64,000 bases of DNA from Alphaproteobacteria bacterium (GTDB lineage Bacteria > Pseudomonadota > Alphaproteobacteria > Rhizobiales > Rhizobiaceae). Where the stretch lies: assembly GCA_016861165.1 (NCBI GenBank), contig BOKV01000016.1, forward strand, positions 38,641 through 102,640, read 5' to 3'. The position numbers were made by a program, and so were the translations under genes. Positions 1 through 8,748 of the stretch are shown one piece after another (within the stretch, counting starts at the first letter, position 1; every line of letters starts with the position of its first letter). Under the pieces are notes generated by a model that had not been told where the DNA came from, made no database searches, and saw nothing but the letters and a program-made list of their open reading frames with translations.

Positions 1-622
1 CGTCCTGCCGGTGATGGAGGCCGCGCTTGCGCTGCTGCGGGACGGCAGGCCGGCGCGGGTGCTGCTCGCGACGATGAACGCCGAGGAAAGCAAGGTCCTC
101 AGGGCCCTGAACCTGCTCACCGCCAAGCCGGTGCTCTATGTCTGCAACGTGGCCGAGGCCGACGCGGCAACCGGCAACGAATTCTCGCGCGCGGTGGAAG
201 CGCGCGCCAGGGCCGAAGGCGCCGGCGCGGTGGTGATCTCGGCGGCGATCGAGGCCGAGATCGCCCAGCTTCCCGAGGCAGAGGCGCGCGAATACCTGGC
301 CGCGATGGGATTGGATGAGCCCGGCCTCGACCGGCTGATCCGCGAGGGCTACCGCCTGCTTGGCCTGGTTACCTTCTTCACGGCCGGGCCGAAGGAAACC
401 CGCGCCTGGACTGTGCCTTCCGGCTCGAAGGCGCCGCAGGCGGCAGGCGTGATCCATACCGATTTCGAGCGCGGCTTCATCCGCGCCCAGACCATCGCCT
501 ATGACGATTATGTCGCGCTCGGCGGCGAGGTGGCCGCGCGCGAGGCCGGCAAGGCGCGCGACGAAGGCAGGGACTACGTCGTCGCCGACGGCGATATTAT
601 GCTGTTCAAGTTCAACGTCTGA
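1..622 (+). CDS. ychF: Redox-regulated ATPase YchF (3' part)
   Basis: This is the C-terminal part of the Obg-related ATPase YchF/OLA1; the reading frame is open to the left edge, so the N-terminal P-loop is outside the window. Visible are the end of the nucleotide-binding domain, including a KPVLYVCNV strand that fits the base-recognition region, the helical domain, and a C-terminal TGS domain containing GLVTFFTAGPKETRAW and the ending ADGDIMLFKFNV, both typical of YchF. The family binds ATP rather than GTP and associates with ribosomes. Identification rests on the strong C-terminal motif. Confidence 0.93.
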   Translation, partial: VLPVMEAALALLRDGRPARVLLATMNAEESKVLRALNLLTAKPVLYVCNVAEADAATGNEFSRAVEARARAEGAGAVVISAAIEAEIAQLPEAEAREYLAAMGLDEPGLDRLIREGYRLLGLVTFFTAGPKETRAWTVPSGSKAPQAAGVIHTDFERGFIRAQTIAYDDYVALGGEVAAREAGKARDEGRDYVVADGDIMLFKFNV

Positions 623-630
623 GGCGACGC

Positions 631-1761
631 TCAGGCCGCGGCCGGCGGCAGCCGGTCGCGCAGCACCGGCGGCAGGACGGCGAGCAGCAGCCGGCGCAGC
701 CGCAGCCAGCCGACGCCGAGCACCAGCACGATGAGCCCGACCAGCAGCACGGCAACGGCCGCCACGTCGCCGGCCTGGAAATCGGCGACGCGGGCCAGCA
801 CCAGGATCGCCGCGCCAAGCGAGACGAGGCCGGAGGTGACGAAGGCGCGCCGGTCGATGACGATGCCGGTCAGCATCATCGCGGTTATGACGCCGACCAC
901 CACCAGCGCCTCGGCGAGCCCCGGCTCGTTCGCCCACCACGGTCCGCCGCCCTGCCCCTGCAGCAGCGTGGCGACGATCCCGTAAAGGAGCGCCGGCGCC
1001 GCGCCGAGATGCAGCCAGAAGGCGACGTCGGAGCGGCGCGTCAGCCGGCCGGGATCGCGCAGATCGAACGCCATTGCCGTGGCGAACAGGGCGAGCGCGC
1101 AGGCGAGCGCGACCAGATTGACTAGCAGCGGCTGCGCGGTGAAGATCGCCGGCGTCCCGCTTGCCGCCTGGATCGCCGCCAGCAGCAGGAAGAACAGGAA
1201 GCCGAACGCCGCCAGGATGATGGCGGCCAGCGCCGCCGGCACGCGGTAGCGCCAGTAGAACGGGATCAGCGCCAGCGGCTGGGCAATGGAAATGACCACG
1301 CCCAGCAGTGCTTCCCTGCCCGTCCATTCGACCGGTTCGGTAAGCCGCAGCACCAGCGAGAAGACCGCCAGGGCGAAGGCGACCGTGAGCGTGAAGGCGG
1401 GCAGCGCCAGCCGCTGACGACGCACGAGGATTTCGGCCAGCACCAGGATCGCCGGCAGCACGACCCAGACGCCGGCGAGCCGCCACAGCCCGGCGAGCGC
1501 GGCAACGACGCCGATGGTGATCAGGATGTCGTGAAAGCCGCGCACGAAGCGCGGCGCTTCGCTTTCCTCCACCGGCTGCGCCGGTTCTGCGTCGCGTGGC
1601 GCCGACAGGTCGTCGAGCAGCCCCGCCTCGGCCACACCGGCACCGGCGGGCATCAGACCCGCCTCGGCGAAATGGCGCGCCAGCCGGTCGCGCTGCCCGG
1701 GCGAGACGATGTCTGCGTCGACGGCTGCATCGAGGGCCTTGCTCAGATCGGTCAACGTCAC
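631..1761 (-). CDS. Multi-pass membrane protein of unknown function
   Basis: The protein has a soluble acidic N-terminus of about 90 residues followed by about nine or ten hydrophobic segments, for example ILITIGVVAALAGLWRLAGV and ALAAIILAAFGFLFFLLLAA. I chose the GTG start giving VTLTDLSKALDAAVDADIVSPGQ, because the ORF-track extension upstream is Arg-rich and unlike a leader. The N-terminal helix pair resembles the soluble head of DUF2157-type membrane proteins, but I cannot assign the family firmly. It is convergent with ychF, whose stop lies only 8 bases away. No catalytic motif is visible. Confidence 0.75.
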   Translation of the reverse strand: MTLTDLSKALDAAVDADIVSPGQRDRLARHFAEAGLMPAGAGVAEAGLLDDLSAPRDAEPAQPVEESEAPRFVRGFHDILITIGVVAALAGLWRLAGVWVVLPAILVLAEILVRRQRLALPAFTLTVAFALAVFSLVLRLTEPVEWTGREALLGVVISIAQPLALIPFYWRYRVPAALAAIILAAFGFLFFLLLAAIQAASGTPAIFTAQPLLVNLVALACALALFATAMAFDLRDPGRLTRRSDVAFWLHLGAAPALLYGIVATLLQGQGGGPWWANEPGLAEALVVVGVITAMMLTGIVIDRRAFVTSGLVSLGAAILVLARVADFQAGDVAAVAVLLVGLIVLVLGVGWLRLRRLLLAVLPPVLRDRLPPAAA

Positions 1762-1910
1762 GCGCCTCCGCCGCCTTGCCCCGGCACGACAGTGGCACCA
1801 GCCGGCGCGGACTGCAAGGCAGCGGCGTCGCAGCACATCTCGCGCCGCAAGGGCGGCCGGTATTGATCGGGATCATGTCGCGGCGGCGGCAATTCGGGCG
1901 AGCCTGCGCC

Positions 1911-3137
1911 ATGGCCGCCGAGCAACCGCATCGCCTCAAGCGCACGCTGTCGCTGCCGCTCCTCGTCTTCTACGGCGTCGGCGTCACGGTCGGCGCCGGC
2001 ATTTTCGCGCTGATCGGCGAAATCCTGCTCGTTGCCGGCGATGCCGCGCCGATGGCTTTCCTGCTGGCCGGTGTCATCGCCGGTGCCACTGCGCTCTCCT
2101 ACGCGCTGCTGGTGCGCGTCCTGCCCAAGGCAGGCGGCGACGCCGTCTTCGTCGCCCGCGGGCTGGGGCCCGCCTTCGGCCGGCTGGCAGGCCTCGGCGT
2201 GGTGGCGATCGGCATCATTTCAAGCGCCGTCATCGCGCTCGCCTTCGCCGGCTATGCCGGCACGCTGATCGCGCTGCCGCAGCCCGTCCTCGTCACGCTG
2301 ATCGTGACCGCACTGGCAGCGATCGCCTGCTGGGGCGTGCGCGAAAGCGTGCTGTTTGCCGCCGGCGTGACCATCCTCGAAGTCGGCACGCTCCTCGTCA
2401 TCATCGCCGCCGGACTGCCGCTGTTGGCCAACCTGCCGCCACCGGCCGAGCTGGCCGGCCTCGGCCACGGCTGGGCGGGTCTCGCGCCGGTCGTCACCGG
2501 CGCGGTGATCGCCTTCTTCGCCTTCGTCGGCTTCGAGGACATCGAGAACATGGTCGAGGAAACGGTCGACCCGACGCGCGCGGCGCCGCGCGCCATTCTG
2601 TGGACGCTGGCCATCACGCTCGTTCTCTACGGTCTGCTGGCGCTGGTCGCCGTCGCCGCGCCGCAGCGCGGCATCATCGCCGCCTCGCCCGCCCCGCTGG
2701 CGGTGCTGTTCGAACAGACGACGGGCGTCGGCCGCGCACCGGTCGCCGCCATGGCCGCCGTCGCCATGATCAACGGCGTGCTGGTGCAGATACTGATGTC
2801 GGCGCGCACCCTGTTCGGCATGGCCCATGAAGGCCTGTTGCCGGCATGGTTCGGCAAGGTCGACGCCTGGCGGCGCACGCCGGTGCGCGCCACCCTGTTC
2901 GTCGCCGCGCTGATCCTGGTGCTGGCGCTCGCCTTTCCGCTGGTGACACTCGCCGAGGCGACGAGCTTCGTGGTGCTGGGCGTGTTCACGCTGGTCAACC
3001 TGTCGCTGTTCGTGCTGGGCGGCAGGACGGAATACCCTTCGCTGCGGCCCTGGCGCTGGTGGGGCATCATCGCCGCGCTGCTCAGCGTGGCGGTGCCCGC
3101 CTTCCTGCTGTGGACCGGGGCCGCCGCCGGCCACTGA
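1911..3137 (+). CDS. APC-family amino acid permease
   Basis: An amino acid/polyamine/organocation superfamily transporter of the inner membrane with about 12 hydrophobic segments. The N-terminal LKRTLSLPLLVFYGVGVTVG followed by AGIFALIG is the unwound TM1 substrate-binding motif of the APC fold, and FFAFVGFEDIENMVEE in TM6 is the second conserved element. The ORF track opens far upstream at 1596, but that part is Arg-rich shadow. ATG 1911 or ATG 1875 in the same frame are the realistic starts. The substrate cannot be inferred. It is divergent from the membrane-protein gene on its left, with a 150-base shared upstream region. Confidence 0.88.
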   Translation: MAAEQPHRLKRTLSLPLLVFYGVGVTVGAGIFALIGEILLVAGDAAPMAFLLAGVIAGATALSYALLVRVLPKAGGDAVFVARGLGPAFGRLAGLGVVAIGIISSAVIALAFAGYAGTLIALPQPVLVTLIVTALAAIACWGVRESVLFAAGVTILEVGTLLVIIAAGLPLLANLPPPAELAGLGHGWAGLAPVVTGAVIAFFAFVGFEDIENMVEETVDPTRAAPRAILWTLAITLVLYGLLALVAVAAPQRGIIAASPAPLAVLFEQTTGVGRAPVAAMAAVAMINGVLVQILMSARTLFGMAHEGLLPAWFGKVDAWRRTPVRATLFVAALILVLALAFPLVTLAEATSFVVLGVFTLVNLSLFVLGGRTEYPSLRPWRWWGIIAALLSVAVPAFLLWTGAAAGH

Positions 3138-3150
3138 ACGGGCAGACCGC

Positions 3151-3633
3151 TCAGCTCCCCGCCGGCGCCAGATCGGCCGGCGAGATCAGCACCGAGAACT
3201 GTTCGCACCAGATCACCACGCTCCGGTAATTGGCGACATCGACGCCAGCCGGGATCGGGTAGTTCTGGCTGCCCTTGAACGCCCTGAGCCGGCCAAGGTC
3301 GACGAACATCTCGCCGGAAAGCTCGCCGGAGGAGCGCACCGTCGCCCGCGGCACCAGATAGACGTGGTATTTCGGCCCCGGCCCGACCTCGAAATCGGCA
3401 TGCAGGTGGATATTGTCGGCGAAGACCGACACTTCGCCACTACCGTAGTGGACCGGATCGCTCGGATTGGCGTGGATGAAACGACCCGCCGCCAGCCTCT
3501 CGCCGATGTCCGCCTGCAGCTGCTCGGCGGCGGGCGGCGGCGGGAAGACGTAAGGAAACAGGAAGAAGCCGGCCGCCACGCCGAATGCGGTGCCGAAAAT
3601 CCCGCCGATGAGAAAGAAGACAAGCCCTCGCAT
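3151..3633 (-). CDS. DM13 domain protein, membrane anchored
   Basis: A 160-residue protein with an N-terminal membrane anchor (GLVFFLIGGIFGTAFGVAAGFFLF) and a DM13 domain over roughly residues 50-155. The domain shows GRFIHANPSDPVHYGSGEVSVF, the YHVYLVP strand and the C-terminal VVIWCEQFSVLIS, whose single cysteine is the conserved residue proposed to act in redox or electron transfer in DM13 proteins. It probably faces the periplasm. It lies just downstream of petC on the same strand (88-base gap), so read-through from the bc1 operon is possible, but a functional link to the bc1 complex is only inference. Confidence 0.87.
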   Translation of the reverse strand: MRGLVFFLIGGIFGTAFGVAAGFFLFPYVFPPPPAAEQLQADIGERLAAGRFIHANPSDPVHYGSGEVSVFADNIHLHADFEVGPGPKYHVYLVPRATVRSSGELSGEMFVDLGRLRAFKGSQNYPIPAGVDVANYRSVVIWCEQFSVLISPADLAPAGS

Positions 3634-3721
3634 ATTCGCCTTCCCGCTGGGCGGCTACGCTAGCACGACGGGACACCCGTTGCGACTTGGCCTTCGGTGG
3701 CTCCGTGCGTTCGGCTATCTC

Positions 3722-4597
3722 TCAGGCTTCCTGTTCCTTGAGCCCGGCCCACACCTTCTTCTTGGTCAGATAGACCAGCACCGCCAGCAGGACCAGGAAG
3801 AACATGACCTTGAAGCCCATCGCCTTGCGCTCGACCAGGCTCGGCTCGGCGGCCCACATCATGAACGCGGCGATGTCCCTGGCATACTGGTCCACCGTTT
3901 CCGGCGTGCCGTCCTCATAGGTGACCACCCCGTCGGAAAGCGGCGGGGCCATCGCCAGCGCCGCGCTGCCGACGAAATAGGGGTTGTAATAGGTGCCCTC
4001 GGCCACTTCCACGCCGGCCGGCGGGTCCTGATAGCCGGTCAGCAGCGAATAAATGTAGTCGGGCCCGTTCTCGGCATAGAGCGTGAAGGCGTCGAAGACG
4101 AACCAGGGAAAGCCGCGCTCGGGCGCCCGCGCCTTGGCCAGCACCGAGAAGTCGGGCGGCGGCGCGCCGTTGTTGGCAGCCGCGGCCGCCTCGACATTGG
4201 GGAAGGGCGAGGGGAAGCGGTCGGCCGGCACCGCCGGCCGCTCGAACATGTCGCCATCGCTGTTGGGCCCGTCGGTGACGGTGTATTCGGCGGCGAAGGC
4301 CTTGACCTGCTCCTCCGAATAGCCCAGCTCCTCGAGCGCGCGGAACGGCACGAGCCGCATGGAATGGCAGGCCGCGCACACCTCCTTGTAGATCTTCAGG
4401 CCACGCTGCAGCTGCGCCAGGTCCCAGCTACCGAACGGCCCGGCGAAGCTCCAGCTCTGCTGGCGCGGATGATTGAGCGGATAATGGGGCGTCGCCCCGT
4501 CCTCTTCGGCCGCCATGGCGGTACCGGCCAGGCCGAAGGCGATCGCCGCGGCCGCCCCGATGCGGGCAACGCCGGAAACAACGGAGTTCGGTCTCAT
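3722..4597 (-). CDS. petC: Cytochrome c1 of the bc1 complex
   Basis: The haem c subunit of ubiquinol-cytochrome c reductase. A signal peptide (IAFGLAGTAMA, about residues 12-28) is followed by the haem attachment motif CAACH at residues 74-78. MAPPLSD supplies the probable axial methionine, and a C-terminal membrane anchor (MFFLVLLAVLVYLTKKKVW) ends the protein. It takes electrons from the Rieske centre and passes them to soluble cytochrome c in the periplasm. I chose ATG 4597, preceded by GGGGAC. The ORF track starts at a GTG that overlaps the petB stop (GTGA) and would add ten residues before the leader. Confidence 0.95.
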   Translation of the reverse strand: MRPNSVVSGVARIGAAAAIAFGLAGTAMAAEEDGATPHYPLNHPRQQSWSFAGPFGSWDLAQLQRGLKIYKEVCAACHSMRLVPFRALEELGYSEEQVKAFAAEYTVTDGPNSDGDMFERPAVPADRFPSPFPNVEAAAAANNGAPPPDFSVLAKARAPERGFPWFVFDAFTLYAENGPDYIYSLLTGYQDPPAGVEVAEGTYYNPYFVGSAALAMAPPLSDGVVTYEDGTPETVDQYARDIAAFMMWAAEPSLVERKAMGFKVMFFLVLLAVLVYLTKKKVWAGLKEQEA

Positions 4598-4623
4598 GAG
4601 CTTGGTGTCCCCGCAATTGGCGT

Positions 4624-5928
4624 TCACTGGGCCGGCCTGGCGCTGGCGCCGGCGGCCGGCTTCTTGGCGAGCACCGCGTCGGCAATGCTAGCCGGCAGTG
4701 GCTTAGTTTTCTCGACCCAGCCGAGCCAGGGCAGGATGATGAGGAAGTGGGCGAAGTACCAGATGGTCAGCACCAGCGCCAGCGTCGGATAGATGCCTTC
4801 GGGCGGCTTGGAGCCGAGCCAGCCGAGCCCGATGCACACCGCAACGAAGATCCAGAAGAATTGGCGATAGAGCGGCCGGTAGGTCGCCGACTTGACCTTG
4901 GAGGTGTCGAGCCAGGGCAGGAAGAACAGCACCGCGATCGAACCGAACATGGCGATGACGCCGCCGAGCTTGGAGTCGATCAGCACGAAATCGGTGAACG
5001 GGATCGAGATGTTGAAGGTGATCGCCCGCAGAATGGCGTAGAACGGCAGGAAATACCATTCCGGCACGATGTGCGTCGGCGTCTTCAGCGGATCAGCCTC
5101 GATGTAGTTGTCGGGATGGCCGAGAAAGTCCGGCAGGTAGAAGACGAACCAGGCGAACAGGATGAAGAACAGCACCAGCGCGAAGCTGTCCTTGATCGTC
5201 GCGTAGGGCGTGAACGGCACCGTCTCCTTGCGCATGTTCTTGACCTCGACACCGGTCGGGTTGGTCTGCCCGACCACGTGCAGCGCCCATACATGCAGCA
5301 CCACGACGCCGGCGATCATGAACGGCAGGAGGTAGTGCAGCGAATAGAAACGGTTGAGCGTCGGGTTGTCGACCGCGTAGCCGCCGAGCAGCCATTGCTG
5401 GATGGCGTCACCGACCCAGGGGATCGCCGAGAAGAAGCCGGTGATGACGGTGGCGCCCCAGAAGCTCATCTGCCCCCAAGGCAGCACATAGCCCATGAAG
5501 GCGGTCGCCATCATCAAGAGGAACAGGATGACGCCGAGAATCCACAGCACCTCGCGCGGGGCCTTGTAGGAGCCGTAATACATGCCGCGGAACATGTGGA
5601 TATAGACGGCGAGGAAGAACATCGACCCGCCATTGGCGTGCAGGCGCCGCAACAGCCAACCGTAATTGACGTTGCGCATGATGTGCTCGATGCTGTCGAA
5701 GGCCATCGCCGAATTGGCGACATAGTGCATGGCGAGCACCACGCCGGTCAGGATCTGGGCGACCAGCATGATCGAGAGGATGCCGCCGAAGGTGTACCAG
5801 CCGTTCAGGTTGCGCGGCACCGGATAGGCGACGAAGCTGTCATACATCAGCCGCGGCAGCGGCAGGCGGTCGTCCAGCCATTTCATGAAGCCGGACCGCG
5901 GATTGTATTCGGAATGTCCACCGCTCAT
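4624..5928 (-). CDS. petB: Cytochrome b of the bc1 complex
   Basis: The 434-residue integral membrane subunit carrying both b haems and the quinol sites. It has eight hydrophobic segments, the histidine-bearing helices [11 protein letters not shown] and [21 protein letters not shown], and the PEWY motif ([18 protein letters not shown]) of the quinol oxidation site. ATG 5928 ([25 protein letters not shown]) follows GGGAG and is the family's usual N-terminus; the longer ORF-track version is an artefact. It lies 20 bases after petA and directly before petC in a petABC operon. The C-terminal tail is Ala/Pro-rich. Confidence 0.97.
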   Translation of the reverse strand: MSGGHSEYNPRSGFMKWLDDRLPLPRLMYDSFVAYPVPRNLNGWYTFGGILSIMLVAQILTGVVLAMHYVANSAMAFDSIEHIMRNVNYGWLLRRLHANGGSMFFLAVYIHMFRGMYYGSYKAPREVLWILGVILFLLMMATAFMGYVLPWGQMSFWGATVITGFFSAIPWVGDAIQQWLLGGYAVDNPTLNRFYSLHYLLPFMIAGVVVLHVWALHVVGQTNPTGVEVKNMRKETVPFTPYATIKDSFALVLFFILFAWFVFYLPDFLGHPDNYIEADPLKTPTHIVPEWYFLPFYAILRAITFNISIPFTDFVLIDSKLGGVIAMFGSIAVLFFLPWLDTSKVKSATYRPLYRQFFWIFVAVCIGLGWLGSKPPEGIYPTLALVLTIWYFAHFLIILPWLGWVEKTKPLPASIADAVLAKKPAAGASARPAQ

Positions 5929-5948
5929 GGGTCGCTGCTCCCTGCCCG

Positions 5949-6521
5949 TCAGCCGATGCGGATCGTCGTGTCGGAAGTGAAGGCGAAGACCGGCACCTCC
6001 AGGTTCTTCGGCGCCGGTCCCTTGCGGATGCGCCCGGCCGTATCGTAGTGCGAGCCGTGGCAAGGGCAGAACCAGCCGCCGAAATCGCCGGCCGTGCCGA
6101 TCGGGACGCACCCCAGATGCGTGCACACGCCGACCATCACGATCCAGTTCTCCCTGCCTTCGCCGCCGGAACGGTTCTCGTCGGTGGCCGGAGCATTGGT
6201 CGGCAGGTTGGCGTTCTCGGCGCCCTTGTCCTTCAGTTCCTCGATCGGTGTGGCCCGCGCGGCCTCGACCTCGGCATCGGTCCGGTAGCGGATGAAGACG
6301 GGGCGGCCGCGCCATTTGACGACGATCGCCTGGCCGGGCTCGAGCGAGGAAACATCGACGTCGATGGAGGCGAGCGCCCGCGTCGAGGCGTCAGGGTTCA
6401 TCTGGTCGATGAATGGCCATGCCAGGCCGACGGCGCCCACGGTACCGACGGCCGCCGTCGCCACGTAAAGAAAGTCACGGCGGCTCTGGTCCGCCATGTC
6501 ATCCGTCCTGTTCGCGCTCAC
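5949..6521 (-). CDS. petA: Rieske iron-sulfur subunit of the bc1 complex
   Basis: The 190-residue Rieske [2Fe-2S] protein that carries electrons from quinol to cytochrome c1. An N-terminal twin-arginine segment ([14 protein letters not shown]) merges into the membrane anchor. The cluster-binding loops are CTHLGC (residues 133-138) and CPCHGSHYD (from residue 152). The ending DTTIRIG is standard. The GTG start at 6521 has AAAGGA at good spacing and gives an N-terminus of family-like length. ATG 6497 (MADQSRRDF) is a plausible alternative with its own AGGA. It is the first gene of the petABC operon. Confidence 0.95.
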   Translation of the reverse strand: MSANRTDDMADQSRRDFLYVATAAVGTVGAVGLAWPFIDQMNPDASTRALASIDVDVSSLEPGQAIVVKWRGRPVFIRYRTDAEVEAARATPIEELKDKGAENANLPTNAPATDENRSGGEGRENWIVMVGVCTHLGCVPIGTAGDFGGWFCPCHGSHYDTAGRIRKGPAPKNLEVPVFAFTSDTTIRIG

Positions 6522-6790
6522 GCTGTTCGGTCCTTTCCCAATCGCCCTTTGCATCCCGTCCGCGCAACACCACGCACGGCCCCGCGCCGACCGCCTGCGC
6601 GGTCGCGCCCACCGGATTCTGCCGGTTGTCATATTCCGTGACGGACGCATTTGTCCAGCCGCGCGGCGACCGGGCGGGCACAATGTCGCGCCTTCGCGGG
6701 GAGGTGGCATCGAGCCTGCCCCACCGGCTGCTGCCGGCGCGCAATTCCTGCCCGCGCCGGCGGGTTGCCGGTGGCCGGCCGGCGCGCCAG

Positions 6791-6885
6791 AGCCTCATCC
6801 CGCCGAGCGGCAGCGCGAGGCGGACCAGATGACGCGACCAAACAAGCACATAGAACAAAAACCCGATTCATCTGGATCGGGTTTT
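6791..6885 (+). repeat. Dispersed 95-bp repeat, copy 1
   Basis: It starts AGCCTCATCCCGCCGAGCGG and ends in an AAAACCCGAT/ATCGGGTTTT hairpin. It matches copy 2 (41516-41610) over 95 bases with about eight mismatches, and its first two thirds match copy 3 (reverse strand, 32346-32408). The segment CGGACCAGATGACGCGACCAAACAA resembles the core of rhizobial intergenic mosaic elements (RIME-like) as I remember them; that family assignment is unverified. Confidence 0.85.
6858..6885 (+). terminator. Terminator-like hairpin inside repeat copy 1
   Basis: A perfect 10-bp stem, AAAACCCGAT/ATCGGGTTTT, with an 8-base loop. It is followed on the plus strand by GCTTT and on the minus strand by a further T run. 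No annotated gene ends here, because both flanking genes point away. It is therefore either a passive part of the repeat or the end of an unannotated small RNA. Confidence 0.5.
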
Positions 6886-6930
6886 GCTTTAAGTAGCCGG
6901 ACTTTCACGAGGCACAGGCGAACCGGGTCG

Positions 6931-8736
6931 ATGGCTGCTCCCATTCTCCTACTCGACGGCATCCGCCTCACCTTCGGGGCCACGCCGTTGCTGACCGGCG
7001 CCAGCCTGCAGGTTGAGGCCGGCGACCGCATCTGCCTGGTCGGCCGCAACGGTTCCGGCAAGTCGACGCTGCTCAAGGTCGCCGCCGGCCTGATCGAGCC
7101 CGATGGCGGCGAGCGCTTCGTCCATCCCGGCGCGACGCTGCGCTACCTGCCGCAGGAACCCGACCTGTCGGGATTCGCTACTGTCGGTGCCTTCGTCGAG
7201 GCCGGGCTGGCGCCGGGCGACGACCGCCGCCGCGTCGGTTTCCTGCTCGGCCGGCTCGGGCTCGACCCGGCGACCTCCACGGCGACACTTTCGGGCGGCG
7301 AGGCCCGCCGCGCCGCGCTGGCGCGCACGCTGGCGCCGGAGCCCGATATCCTTCTGCTCGACGAGCCGACCAACCATCTCGACCTGCCGGCGATCGAATG
7401 GCTTGAGGCCGAACTGGCGGCGATGCGCTCGGCCATCGTCCTGGTCAGTCACGACCGCCGCTTCCTGTCGGCGCTGTCGCGGCGCACTGTCTGGCTCGAC
7501 CGCGGCCGGTCGCGCACGCTCGACAAGGGTTTCGCCGCCTTCGAGGAATGGCGCGACGAATTGCTGGCCGAGGAGGAGGCCAGCGCTCACCGGCTCGACC
7601 GCCGCATCGCCCGCGAGCAGGACTGGATCGTCCACGGCGTGACCGCGAGGCGGCGCCGCAACATGCGCCGCGTACGCGAACTGCAGGCGCTGCGGCGCGA
7701 GCGCGCCGAAGCGCGCAAGGCGGCCGGACAGGTCCGCCTCGCCGCCGAGGCGACACTGTCGGGCAAGCTCGTCGCCAGGCTCGACGGCGTGACCAAAGCG
7801 TTCGCCGACCGGGCGGTGGTGCGCGACTTCTCCACCATCGTCCATCGCGGCGACCGCATCGGCATTGTCGGGCCGAACGGCGCCGGCAAGACCACGCTGA
7901 TCAACCTGATCACCGGCCGGCTGGCGCCCGATGCCGGCGAGGTCCGTCTCGGTGCCAATCTCGATATCCTCGTCATCGACCAGCAGCGCGCCGCGCTCGA
8001 CCCGGCGATGACGCTGCGCGAGGCGCTGAGCCAGGGCGGCGGCGACCATGTCGAGGTCGGCGGTGCGCGCAGGCATGTGATGGGCTACATGCAGGACTTC
8101 CTGTTTTCGCCCGAGCAGGCCGGCACGCCGGTCGCGGCGCTTTCGGGCGGCGAGCGCGGCCGCCTGATGCTGGCGCGCGGGCTGAGCCGACCGTCCAACC
8201 TGCTCGTCCTCGACGAGCCGACCAACGACCTCGACCTCGAAACCCTCGACCTTCTGCAGGAATTCCTTGCCGACTATGCCGGCACCGTGCTGCTGGTCAG
8301 CCACGACCGCGATTTCCTCGACCGGGTCTGCACCGCCATCTTCGCCAGCGACGGCGACGGCACCTGGCGCGAATATGCCGGCGGCTATTCCGACATGGTG
8401 GCGCAGAAGGGCTCTGGCGTGGCCGCCCGTCAGGTCCGCCAGCCGGCGCTGACGCGCGAGGCGGCGTCCCATCCGCGGTCGACCGGCCCGGCTGCGCCGC
8501 GCAAGCTCTCCTTCAACCAGAAGCACGCGCTGGCGACGTTGCCCGGCGAGATGAAGGCGATCGAGGCCGAGATCGGTCGGCTGAGAGCGGAACTGTCCGA
8601 CCCGGACCTCTATCGGCGCGAGCCGGCAAGGTTCGGCGAGTTGGCCGCCAAGCTCGCCGAAACCGAGGCGGCGCTGGCGCGCAAGGAGGAAGAGTGGCTG
8701 GAGCTGGAAATCCTGCGCGAATCGATCGAGGGCTGA
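6931..8736 (+). CDS. ABC-F family ATPase, Uup-like
   Basis: A 601-residue soluble tandem ATP-binding cassette protein without membrane segments. The first domain has Walker A GRNGSGKST (about residue 38), signature LSGGE and Walker B ILLLDEPTNHLD. The second has GPNGAGKTT, LSGGE and LVLDEPTNDLD. A charged linker separates them, and a C-terminal coiled coil (MKAIEAEIGRLRAEL onward) fits the Uup subgroup, which binds DNA or ribosomes. ABC-F proteins act on ribosomes or in genome maintenance rather than in transport. ATG 6931 (MAAPILLLDGIRLTFG) is chosen because the ORF-track extension from 6496 crosses the repeat. Confidence 0.92.
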   Translation: MAAPILLLDGIRLTFGATPLLTGASLQVEAGDRICLVGRNGSGKSTLLKVAAGLIEPDGGERFVHPGATLRYLPQEPDLSGFATVGAFVEAGLAPGDDRRRVGFLLGRLGLDPATSTATLSGGEARRAALARTLAPEPDILLLDEPTNHLDLPAIEWLEAELAAMRSAIVLVSHDRRFLSALSRRTVWLDRGRSRTLDKGFAAFEEWRDELLAEEEASAHRLDRRIAREQDWIVHGVTARRRRNMRRVRELQALRRERAEARKAAGQVRLAAEATLSGKLVARLDGVTKAFADRAVVRDFSTIVHRGDRIGIVGPNGAGKTTLINLITGRLAPDAGEVRLGANLDILVIDQQRAALDPAMTLREALSQGGGDHVEVGGARRHVMGYMQDFLFSPEQAGTPVAALSGGERGRLMLARGLSRPSNLLVLDEPTNDLDLETLDLLQEFLADYAGTVLLVSHDRDFLDRVCTAIFASDGDGTWREYAGGYSDMVAQKGSGVAARQVRQPALTREAASHPRSTGPAAPRKLSFNQKHALATLPGEMKAIEAEIGRLRAELSDPDLYRREPARFGELAAKLAETEAALARKEEEWLELEILRESIEG

Positions 8737-8748
8737 ACGGGCCGGCCG

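Larger units (their letters stand above)
6522..6930. other. Divergent intergenic region, petA / ABC-F gene
   Basis: A 409-base region without a convincing gene, between two divergent transcription units. It should hold the petABC promoter on the left, although I see no clear -35/-10 pair, and the promoter of the ABC-F gene on the right. Its right half carries a copy of a 95-base dispersed repeat ending in a perfect terminator-like hairpin. The ORFs that cross it are shadows or upstream extensions of neighbouring frames. Confidence 0.6.

Noticed and set aside
4598-4627. Upstream GTG start for petC overlapping the petB stop
   Set aside because: It would put ten residues before a normal signal peptide; ATG 4597 has a better-spaced Shine-Dalgarno.
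4747-6048. 433-aa plus-strand ORF opposite petB
   Set aside because: It is the mirror of the petABC operon in a high-GC genome; composition is Arg/Glu/His-rich without any family motif.
6949-8526. 525-aa minus-strand ORF opposite the ABC-F gene
   Set aside because: Shadow of a clearly recognised ATPase gene, with no Shine-Dalgarno or domain.
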